This document shows positions 9,012 to 16,400 of a stretch of 58,405 bases of DNA, piece after piece (within the stretch, counting starts at the first letter, position 1; every line of letters begins with the position of its first letter). The DNA comes from Nanoperiomorbus sp963544155 (GTDB lineage Bacteria > Patescibacteriota > Saccharimonadia > Saccharimonadales > Saccharimonadaceae). The stretch lies in assembly GCA_963544155.1 (NCBI GenBank), contig CAUUDW010000007.1, forward strand, positions 1 to 58,405, read 5' to 3'. The notes under the pieces are model-generated. The model made no database searches. It was not told where the DNA came from and saw only the letters and a program-made list of their open reading frames with translations. The position numbers were made by a program, and so were the translations under genes.

Positions 9012-10301
9012 ATGCAGTATAGTAAAAAACAGCTTGATCAGTATAAGGTGAGCTACTCGGTAGCGGTAGATCAGGAGCAACTTCAGAAAAGTCACCAAGC
9101 CGCTCTGAAACAGCTGGGCAAGAATGTCAAGGTGGCGGGCTTTCGTCCGGGGCATGTGCCACTAGCGGTGCTGGAAAAATCGGTTGACCAAGCCGGGCTA
9201 TTTAACGCAGAGATGAACGAGGCGGTTAACGCCTCAATCTCGGAGCTGATCAAGCAGGAGAAGCTGAGATTGATTGATCAGCCTCAGGTCGAGGTCAAGA
9301 AATATGTCCCGACTAGTGCACTGGAGTTTGAAGTTGAGGTGGAGGTCGTGCCACCGATCAAGCTGGCTGATCCAACCAAGCTGAAAGTTAAGCGACCGGT
9401 GGCTAAGATAGATCAGACAGAGGTGGATAGCGTGATCAAGCGTTTACGCAATAGCTCGGCGGAGCGCCGGGCGGTGGATCGCCCTGCTCGTGACGGTGAT
9501 GAAGTGGTAATTGACTTTACCGGGCTGAAAGATGATCAAGAGTTCCCGGGCGGCAAAGCTAAGGACTACACTCTGGTGCTTGGCTCGGGTTCGTTCATCC
9601 CGGGATTTGAGAGCGGTATAGTCGGGCATAAAGCCGGCGACAAATTCAACGTTAAGGTTACTTTTCCTAAAGAATATGGAGCTAAGGATCTAGCCGGTAA
9701 AAAGGCGGTCTTTAAGATCAACTTAAAGAAAGTTCACCAGCTAACCCTGCCGGAGCCGGATGATAAGTTCGCTCGTTCTATCTCGCCTGACCTGGGGACG
9801 ATGCAGGCGCTTAGAGATGATATCACTAGGGAGCTGACCCGCCAGGAAGAGGCTGGTGCTGAGCAAAACTACCATCAGCAGCTGCTGGATAAGCTGGCAG
9901 ATAAGAGCAAGATTGACTTGCCGCCTAGACTGATAGATGAACGCTTGTCGGTCGATGAGAAACAGTTCGCTCAGAACTTGCTCTATCGTGGGCTGGACAT
10001 GGAGAATTATCTGAGTCAGCTGGGCAAGACTAAGGAGCAATGGCGGCAAGAAGATCTGCGACCCCAGGTCGAGAAGCGCCTACGTAGCTCAATGGCCTTG
10101 CGTCAATTCATCGACGATAATCACATCAGCGTGACCGATGAAGCGCTGGGACGGCGTCAGGCTGAGATCCTCAGCCACTACACCGACCCTCGGATGAAAG
10201 CTCATTTCGAGACGCCGGAGGCGATTGAGCAGACCAGAGAGCAGCTACTGACCGAGCAAGCCCTGACTAAGCTGGCTGAGCTTAATGAAGGCAAGAGCTA
10301 G
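9012..10301 (+). CDS. tig: Trigger factor
   Basis: This 429-residue ribosome-associated chaperone binds nascent chains at the exit tunnel. The N-terminal ribosome-binding domain carries GFRPGHVP (canonical GFRxGxxP). The FKBP-type prolyl isomerase domain lies at about 155-240 (GDEVVIDFTGLKDDQEFPGG, GSFIPGFESGIVGHKAG). The helical C-terminal chaperone arms fill the rest. It starts 12 nt after hisS behind GAGGG, so the two are probably co-transcribed. It converges with clpP, its partner in protein quality control, 12 nt downstream. Confidence 0.95.
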   Translation: MQYSKKQLDQYKVSYSVAVDQEQLQKSHQAALKQLGKNVKVAGFRPGHVPLAVLEKSVDQAGLFNAEMNEAVNASISELIKQEKLRLIDQPQVEVKKYVPTSALEFEVEVEVVPPIKLADPTKLKVKRPVAKIDQTEVDSVIKRLRNSSAERRAVDRPARDGDEVVIDFTGLKDDQEFPGGKAKDYTLVLGSGSFIPGFESGIVGHKAGDKFNVKVTFPKEYGAKDLAGKKAVFKINLKKVHQLTLPEPDDKFARSISPDLGTMQALRDDITRELTRQEEAGAEQNYHQQLLDKLADKSKIDLPPRLIDERLSVDEKQFAQNLLYRGLDMENYLSQLGKTKEQWRQEDLRPQVEKRLRSSMALRQFIDDNHISVTDEALGRRQAEILSHYTDPRMKAHFETPEAIEQTREQLLTEQALTKLAELNEGKS

Positions 10302-10313
10302 AGTGTGAGTACT

Positions 10314-10904
10314 CTATTCGCCGACGATCCGGTCGATGATACCATAGCTCTTAGCTTCGGCGGGCGACATCCAGTAGTCCCGCTCCATATCCTGGCGTAG
10401 CTTAGCTGATTTTTGCCCTGTTGCCTTAGCCATGATCTTAACCAGCTCATCTTTGACCGCCAGACTTTCCTTGAGGTCTATCTCCATATCGGTGACTTTG
10501 CCTCTGGTGCCTGATGAAGGTTGATGAATCATCGTCTTAGCGTGGGGTAGCATATAGCGTTTACCCTTAGCGCCACAGGCGAGGAGGACCGCTCCCATTG
10601 ATGCTTGTAAGCCGACACCATAAGTAGCTACGTCAGATTTGACCAGCCTCATGGTATCGAGGATAGCCAGTCCGTCGTAGACGCTGCCGCCGGGACTGTT
10701 GATGTAGAAGCTGATATCGGTATGGTCTTGGCTATCAAGGAAGAGTAGCTGAGCTACGATCAAGTTGGCGGTAGTAGAGTTGACTTCGTCACCCAGGAAG
10801 ACGATTCGGTCTTTAAGCAGGCGAGAGTAGATATCGTAGGCTCGTTCGCCGTCGAAGGACTTCTCGACGACAGTGGGAACTAGATAATTGCTTGGTTTAT
10901 TCAT
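10314..10904 (-). CDS. clpP: ATP-dependent Clp protease proteolytic subunit
   Basis: A 196-residue serine peptidase forming the tetradecameric ClpP barrel that works with Clp ATPases. The catalytic triad is visible: Ser102 in GLQASMGAVLL, His127 in MIHQPSSG and an Asp in MERDYWMSPAEA. SFYINSPGGSVYDGLAI is typical. The frame is open to 10976, but those 24 residues would overlap the promoter and CIRCE operator. The ATG at 10904, six bases after TATCAT, starts MNKPSNYLVPTVVEK, the family's usual beginning. Confidence 0.95.
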   Translation of the reverse strand: MNKPSNYLVPTVVEKSFDGERAYDIYSRLLKDRIVFLGDEVNSTTANLIVAQLLFLDSQDHTDISFYINSPGGSVYDGLAILDTMRLVKSDVATYGVGLQASMGAVLLACGAKGKRYMLPHAKTMIHQPSSGTRGKVTDMEIDLKESLAVKDELVKIMAKATGQKSAKLRQDMERDYWMSPAEAKSYGIIDRIVGE

Positions 10905-10939
10905 AGGCTGATGATAACAGCTTGGCACTCGATTGTCCA
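10905..10939 (-). promoter_or_regulatory. clpP promoter, leaderless
   Basis: On the minus strand TGGACA and TATCAT are separated by 17 nt and TATCAT is followed by CAGCCT and the ATG. No Shine-Dalgarno is present, so the clpP transcript should start at about its start codon. The -35 lies inside the CIRCE spacer. Confidence 0.7.
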
Positions 10940-10948
10940 GAGTGCCAA
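10922..10948. promoter_or_regulatory. CIRCE-type operator (HrcA site)
   Basis: TTGGCACTC (10922-10930), a 9-nt spacer and GAGTGCCAA (10940-10948) form a perfect 9-bp inverted repeat. This is the arrangement of the HrcA operator CIRCE (TTAGCACTC-N9-GAGTGCTAA) with one symmetrical change. It covers the -35 of clpP, so a bound HrcA would block transcription, giving heat-shock control of clpP. HrcA itself is not in the window. Confidence 0.85.
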
Positions 10949-11041
10949 AAAGCCTGTCCGATTGGTTGGATGACAAGATGAAGGCAAAGTGATATAACTA
11001 AGTGAACGAAAAATCGGCTAATAATTTATGGAGGAACCGAT

Positions 11042-11836
11042 ATGGAGTGCAAAAATACCGGACACTCGCCTTTATACTATTATATTTCAAAGAGTAGACA
11101 TAAGCAGGCAGTTATATTTATTCACGCTGCTTTTGCTGATCACACGGAGTTTGATCCACAGATAGAGGTGTTTTCAAAATACTTTACAGTTATAACTGTT
11201 GATCTAATCGGGCATGGACTTGCAACTAAAACGAAAAAAGGCGATGGCATAGAGCACACCTCGGAATATCTAAAGGATATCCTATTGGCAGAAAACATCG
11301 AAAAGGCTCATCTCGTCGGTGTATCTATTGGCGCCGTTCTGGCTCAAGATTTTGCCAATAAATTTCCCGACAGGGTGCTCTCCCTTTCTTGTTTTGGCGG
11401 TTATGACATAAACAACTTTGATCCTGCCATGCAGAAGAAGAACGGCGGAGCACAAAGAATCATGATGTTAAAGGCTTTATTCTCAATTAAATGGTTCGCT
11501 AAAAGCAACAAGCTAATTTCCGCCTATACGCCCAAGGCGCAAGAAGCCTTCTATCGGATGAATATTCGATTCCCTAGAAAATCGCTGATGTATCTTGCGG
11601 GATTAAATAAGTTGATAAATAGAAATCAGACCGGCCGGAGAGCTTATCCCCTAATGATTGGTTGTGGAGATAAAGACTTGCCAATGGAATTAACTATAGT
11701 TGAAAAGTGGCACGAAGCTGAGCCTAATAGCAAACTGGTCGTTTTTAAGAATTCCGGACATCTTGTAAACATGGATGCGCCTGATGAATTCAATAAAGTA
11801 GTCTTGGACTTTATACTTACCCCAAAAAGATCATAA
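11042..11836 (+). CDS. Alpha/beta hydrolase
   Basis: A 264-residue alpha/beta-hydrolase fold protein of unknown substrate. The nucleophile elbow is GVSIG (Ser95), a likely acid is in IGCGDKDLP and the catalytic His in NSGHLVNMD. HAAFADH after the first strand is the oxyanion region. No signal peptide is seen. The gene is clearly richer in A and T than its neighbours (ATA and AAA codons, few CGN), suggesting recent acquisition. It has its own GGAGG site and stands divergent to clpP, just before the first hairpin-chain gene. Esterase, lipase or peroxidase-like activity cannot be distinguished here. Confidence 0.88.
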   Translation: MECKNTGHSPLYYYISKSRHKQAVIFIHAAFADHTEFDPQIEVFSKYFTVITVDLIGHGLATKTKKGDGIEHTSEYLKDILLAENIEKAHLVGVSIGAVLAQDFANKFPDRVLSLSCFGGYDINNFDPAMQKKNGGAQRIMMLKALFSIKWFAKSNKLISAYTPKAQEAFYRMNIRFPRKSLMYLAGLNKLINRNQTGRRAYPLMIGCGDKDLPMELTIVEKWHEAEPNSKLVVFKNSGHLVNMDAPDEFNKVVLDFILTPKRS

Positions 11837-11917
11837 GTAGTCGTGGATAAATGATAATAGAGTGAAGAATGAGGGGCTAATCAACCTTGACACATTTAGC
11901 CGTCTATTACGCTGTGC

Positions 11918-12009
11918 TTGACAAATGCGGGGGAGGTGTTACAGTGAGTAGCATCAAGCTACATCCGGTAACAGACCGGATGGCTTGCGTCCCTTAAGGA
12001 GGGGTCAAG
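11918..12009 (+). promoter_or_regulatory. Promoter and covarying structured leader of hairpin-chain gene 1
   Basis: TTGACA (11918-11923), 16 nt, TACAGT (11940-11945). The leader then holds an outer stem CAAGC/GCTTG (11955-11959 with 11983-11987) enclosing CATCCGG, loop TAACAGA, CCGGATG (11962-11982), followed by a TTAAGGAGGGG ribosome-binding site. The same layout occurs at 27.0 and 32.4 kb with different but still paired stem bases. About 45 nt upstream of the promoter is also conserved with the 32.4 kb copy (starting CTAATCAACCTTGAC). Confidence 0.8.
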
Positions 12010-12621
12010 ATGATGGGTTTTATAGTTCCTGTTGTGATGGTTTCCTGCACTATCGTGGGCATTGGAAGCAATGCCCGCCTGGTGGTAAGGCTTCCGAGCC
12101 TCAAGGAGGAGGCGAAAGCACCCTCTTTGAGGGTGTGGAAAACTAAAGAGGTAGCCAGGGGGAAGTACGGGGTCGTAGACCCTGTACTTCCTGGAGACAT
12201 CGACGACGATACGCCGTTCGTAAGGATGGCGTGTCGGATGCTGGAGGTGGTCAATTGTGACTACCTCAGCATCAATGGGGACGAGCTGAGCTATAACTGC
12301 TCGTCCCTATCGCCGTCTGAACGGGGACTTCTCCTCGTTCAGGTGGTTCGGTTTATTTCTCGGGAGGTGCCCCCGGCGCTTTTCGGATGGATGCACCATC
12401 CCGTCGCCTGTGCATACAGGCGGAGCTGTGAAACTATCGACGGGGATCTTGACCCCGTCGACGCCAAGAACGTAGGACTGGTTTCATATACAGTCCTACA
12501 GATCGGGTGGGGGCCTTTCGGCGTGCCGATTTTGCGGTGCGCCGCCACTTATCGAAAGGAGGTGGATGAAGCCCTAGGGGACGACGCCCTCGCCCGCTCC
12601 TGGTCGGGAGTAAAGCACTAA
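12010..12621 (+). CDS. Hairpin-chain ORF 1, unknown protein (paralogue of the 27086 ORF)
   Basis: I do not recognise this 203-residue product. It is homologous to the ORF at 27086: shared blocks include GVVDPVLP, YLSINGDELSYNCSSLS (YLKMDGGELEFNC there), FGWMHHPVACAYRR and PILRCAATYRKEV, so it is a translated family. The gene's RNA is a series of local hairpins. Clear ones are 12055-12078, 12119-12135, 12160-12192 (15 bp, 3-nt loop), 12208-12235, 12237-12273 (16 bp, one bulge), 12275-12310, 12317-12342, 12385-12401, 12405-12422, 12437-12461, 12472-12499 and 12519-12544. The start ATG (12010 or 12013) follows a strong ribosome-binding site. A terminator and R/S repeats follow. Confidence 0.75.
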   Translation: MMGFIVPVVMVSCTIVGIGSNARLVVRLPSLKEEAKAPSLRVWKTKEVARGKYGVVDPVLPGDIDDDTPFVRMACRMLEVVNCDYLSINGDELSYNCSSLSPSERGLLLVQVVRFISREVPPALFGWMHHPVACAYRRSCETIDGDLDPVDAKNVGLVSYTVLQIGWGPFGVPILRCAATYRKEVDEALGDDALARSWSGVKH

Positions 12622-12645
12622 TAACTCCGTCCAGGGCACCCTCTT

Positions 12646-12680
12646 GAGCCCTTGCTTCCGAGCAAGGGCTCATTTCATTT
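12646..12680 (+). terminator. Terminator of hairpin-chain gene 1
   Basis: GAGCCCTTGCT, loop TCCG, AGCAAGGGCTC (12646-12671), then ATTTCATTT. The 11-bp stem is identical to the one ending the 27086 gene (loop TTCG there). Confidence 0.85.
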
Positions 12681-12723
12681 GGTGCTTTCATGTTGATAAT
12701 CTCCCTCCCGTTAACTCTTTGGC

Positions 12724-12837
12724 GTACGAGTAGTACAGCGTGGTTGACGAAGGCTGTTGATATATCAGTAAGCTATCCAGTGCACGTGGTAGTTTATACG
12801 GTGCCAAGCCTGAGGAGACCACCTGTACTACTCGTAC
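12724..12837 (+). repeat. R element copy 1 (form A)
   Basis: A 114-bp unit with perfect 15-bp terminal inverted repeats (GTACGAGTAGTACAG). It differs by one base from the copies at 20862 and 50224. The core contains GGTTGACGAAGGCTG and CCTGAGGAGACC, which close two inner stems. Relative to the adjoining R2/S unit its core is flipped compared with the otherwise similar block at 31.6-32.3 kb. Confidence 0.85.
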
Positions 12838-12923
12838 ACAAGAGAGTCTGCTTTAATTGAGATTAGACTAAGTAATGAGACCAGGGGAAATTACATACGC
12901 ATAAATATTAAGTCTTGTAGCTC
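12838..12923 (-). repeat. Linker segment between R copies
   Basis: On the minus strand this carries GTAATTTCCCC and GTCTCATTACTTAGTCT, matching the linkers at 20807-20861, 32016-32078 and 50169-50223. It joins R2 and R1 in a composite unit and contains no gene. Confidence 0.6.
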
Positions 12924-13031
12924 AGAGCAGGGCGCATGGTCTCCTCAGACCTGGCGACGTACAAGTCACCACGTGCAATTGCTATCTAGCTGTTATATCA
13001 ACAGTCTTCGTCAACCATATCGCCCTACTCT
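12924..13031 (-). repeat. R element copy 2 (form B)
   Basis: Form B has 11-bp ends, AGAGCAGGGCG and CGCCCTACTCT, with one C/A mismatch. The copies at 26708 (T-A) and 31772 (C-G) pair perfectly at that position. The core GGTTGACGAAGACTG with GGTCTGAGGAGACC keeps the same stems as form A through different bases. Confidence 0.8.
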
Positions 13032-13072
13032 TACGCACATCACCCCTTGCCACGCTAAGGGTGTCTTTCGTC

Positions 13073-13173
13073 CTTCGTCTGCGTCAGTCATTTCCTGAAG
13101 ACTGTGTGCGCTTGAAGCTCAGCAGCACACGAGCCAGCCAGGCGGGTCTGAGGGAAATGATGACGAGACGAAG
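13073..13173 (-). repeat. S element copy 1
   Basis: A 101-bp imperfect palindrome. Outer arms CTTCGTCT/AGACGAAG and TCATTTCC/GGAAATGA enclose CTGAAGAC and GGGTCTGA, with an inner hairpin GTGTGC/GCACAC. It is linked to R2 through the same spacer (containing GACACCCTTAGCGTGGCAAG) seen between S and R at 31.7 kb. Confidence 0.8.
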
Positions 13174-13265
13174 AGTGAAGGGTTAATTAAGTAGTTGAGC
13201 TGGTACACTATATTTGCATTTTCAGAAATAATCGACTACACTATCAGCAATGAAGTAGTGTAAGT

Positions 13266-13354
13266 CTGTTTGTGGTGCTCGTTCTCGGCGGTACGAGCTC
13301 CTCAGGTATGGTCTCATTTACACACTACGGTGAGACCAGACTGCAGTCAAACAG
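13266..13354 (+). promoter_or_regulatory. Three-way-junction leader upstream of rpoB
   Basis: CTGTTTG (13266-13272) pairs with CAAACAG (13348-13354) and encloses two hairpins: GCTCGT/ACGAGC (13277-13282 with 13293-13298) and TGGTCTC/GAGACCA (13309-13315 with 13332-13338). A smaller hairpin TACACTA/TAGTGTA lies just before it (from about 13237). TACACTATATT near 13204 may hold the -10. It could be an autoregulatory or attenuation element for rpoBC; function is not shown. Confidence 0.55.
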
Positions 13355-13409
13355 AATTAGGTCCTTCAGCCAAGCCATATTTATATAAATAAGAGTAGAG
13401 GAGAGACTC

Positions 13410-16400
13410 GTGGCAGAAGCAACGAAGCAATACGTGGTAGATGGGGTGACCAAACGCACCTATTTCCGCCCGGAGCACAAAGTCATAGACCTACCGGATC
13501 TGGTCGGACACCTAAAGTCATCGTGGCGCAAGATGGTCGATAGCGACCTGGGCGACATCTTTAGTGAGGTTAATCCGATTGATGACTATACCGGCGAGAA
13601 GCTAAGCCTTAGCTTTAAGGATTATCGTTTTGGTGAGCCCAAGATATCGGACAAGGAGGCGATCCGGGATAATACCGACTACACGGCGCCCTTGTACGCT
13701 AATGTTGAGCTGGTTAATCGGACGACCGGTGAGGTCAAAGAACAAGAGCTTTATCTGGGTGAATACCCCTGGATGACCGACCGAGGTACTTTCGTGATCA
13801 ACGGTTCTGAGCGGGTGATCATCTCACAGCTGATCCGCAGTAACGGCGTCTACTTTGACGCCGAGCAAGTCGGCGATCAGCGCTACTATGGTGCTCGCAT
13901 CATGCCTAGCCGAGGTGCTTGGTTTCAGTTCGAGACTGACTCACATGGAGTCATCTGGGTCAGGATTGACCGTCGCCGCAAGATGCCGGTGACGACACTG
14001 CTACGAGCCCTGGGCTACAGCACTAACACTGCCATCAATGAGCTATTTGCTAAGACTAATCATGGTGAGGTTGATTACATTAAAGAAACCATCGCTAAGG
14101 AGAGCAGCCGAACCACTAACGAGGCGCTAATCGACGTCTTTCAGCGCCTTAGACCCGGCGATCTAGCTACGGTCGAGAATGCTCGCCAGATGATAGAGCG
14201 ATCGTTCTTTGACTTCAAGCGTTTCGATATGGGTAAAGTTGGTCGCTACAAGCTCAATCGTCGCCTGGACAATATCAAAAAAGATCTAGGTATGCCGACC
14301 GGGCTGGCTGAGACGAACGAGAACCGGGTTTTGCTACTGGACGATCTGGTAGCTATTATTAATGAGATTATCAGGCTCAATAGCACTCAGGAGCCGGCTG
14401 ATGACATCGACGCCTTCTACAATCGTCGAGTACGCCTGGTGGGCGAGCTGGTGGCACGTCAATTCCGAGTAGGGCTGCTGCGTCTAGAGCGCAATATTCG
14501 TGACCGGATGACCGTGGCAGATCTGGCTACGGTGACGCCGGCTCAGCTGATCAACGCCCGACCGATCGTGGCGGCAGTGAGAGAGTTCTTTGCTTCGTCA
14601 CAGCTGTCGCAGTACATGGAGCAGGAGAACCCGATCGCCGAGCTGTCGCACCGCCGCCGCCTCAGTTCGACCGGCCCCGGCGGCTTGACTAGAGAGCGAG
14701 CTAAGATCGATGTACGTGATGCCCACCCGACTCATTACTCCAGAGTCTGTATCATTGAGACACCTGAGGGTGGAGCAGTCGGTCTGGTGCTGAACTTAGC
14801 TACTCACGCCAAGATCAATGACTATGGCTTTATCACCGCACCATACCGCAAGGTGATTAACGGCAAGGTGACGAATCAGATCGAGTATCTGGATGCCGAG
14901 GCGGAGACGCATGAAACTATCGCTGAGAGCTCAGTCCGGCTGAATCCCGACGGTTCTTTCACTGACGAACGAGTGGATGTTCGACGTAACCTGCGCCCGG
15001 AAACGGTTGACAATCACGAGGTTACCTATATGGATGCTAGCTCGATGCAGGTGATCGGGACGACAGCTTCGCTGATTCCTTTTGTCGAGCGCAACCGCAT
15101 GGATCGCAACCTAATGGGCTCGAACATGCAGCGCCAGGCGGTACCGCTAATCAATCCCGAGTCGCCGACCGTTGGTACCGGTGTCGAGCATGAGCTGGCC
15201 ATGAATACTTCCTCGCTGATCGTAGCTGAGGCGGCAGGCGAGGTGCTCAAAGCTGATGCCGATGAGATCCGGGTTAAATACAGCGACAAGCTGATCAAGA
15301 CCTACCACCCGACTCATTTCGTCAAGACTAACGCCAATCGGTCGTTCAACCAGCGAGTGGTGGTGACTCGGGGGCAAAAGGTCAAGCAGGGTCAGCCGCT
15401 GATCGAGGGGGCATCAATCGCCGATGGCGAAGTGGCGCTTGGTCGAGATGTGATCGTCGCCTACATGCCGTGGAAAGGCTACAACATGGAGGATGCCATT
15501 ATTGTCAGCCGACGCTTGGTCGAGGACGACGCTCTCACCAGTATTGATATCGCCAGCTCCATGGTTGAAGTACGAGACACTAAGCTCGGTCCGGAAATTG
15601 TCACCAGGGATATCCCTAATGCTTCTGAGGAGGCATTACGCAACCTTGATGAGAACGGCATCGTAGCAGTCGGCTCAGAGGTCAAGCCGGGTGATGTGTT
15701 GGTGGGTAAGATTACACCGAAAGGTGAGCAGGAGCTTAGCTCGGAGGAGCGCTTACTCAGGGCAATCTTCGGCGAGAAAGCTCGTGACGTGCGAGATACC
15801 TCGCATCGAGTCGGTCGCTCGGAGGGCGGTAAGGTGGTAGCTGTACGGATCTTTGATCGGGACTCCGGCTACGAGCTCAAGGCCGGTGTATTGAAGCAGA
15901 TCGAGATCTTCATTGCTCAGACTCGCAAGATTCAGGTTGGTGACAAGCTGGCCGGTCGTTATGGTAATAAAGGCGTAGTAGCTCGGGTTTTGAATGAAGA
16001 GGATATGCCTTTCATGGCTGACGGTACACCGGTTGATATGATCTTAAATCCGATGGGTGTGGCTTCTCGTATGAACTTGGCTCAGCTCTTTGAGGTGCAT
16101 ATCGGCATGGCGGCTCGCAAGCTGGGCTACAAGGTGGCCACTCAGGTTTTTCGAGGTATCCCTAATGACAAAATTGCCGATGAGCTGGAGCGAGCCGGCT
16201 ACGATCGGAGCGGTAAGTTCCAGCTTTATGACGGGCGAACCGGCGAACCATTCCAGGAGGAGACTACTGTCGGGGTGATGTATATGATCAAGCTCAGGCA
16301 CATGGTCATCGACAAGATTCATGCTCGGTCGACCGGGCCGTACACTATGGTCACCCAGCAGCCGCTAGGTGGGCGAGCCCACAATGGCGGTCAGCGCCTG

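Noticed and set aside
12434..12691. Minus-strand frame over the end of hairpin-chain ORF 1
   Set aside because: It exists because hairpin-rich DNA is self-complementary. It crosses the terminator and lacks a start signal.
12724..12837. R element as a known ribozyme, tRNA-like element or group II intron domain V
   Set aside because: I compared the core with hammerhead, twister, pistol, riboswitch and domain V signatures from memory and found no convincing match.
12724..13173. CRISPR array
   Set aside because: The repeats are long, few, in both orientations and without regularly spaced unique spacers, and no cas genes are present.
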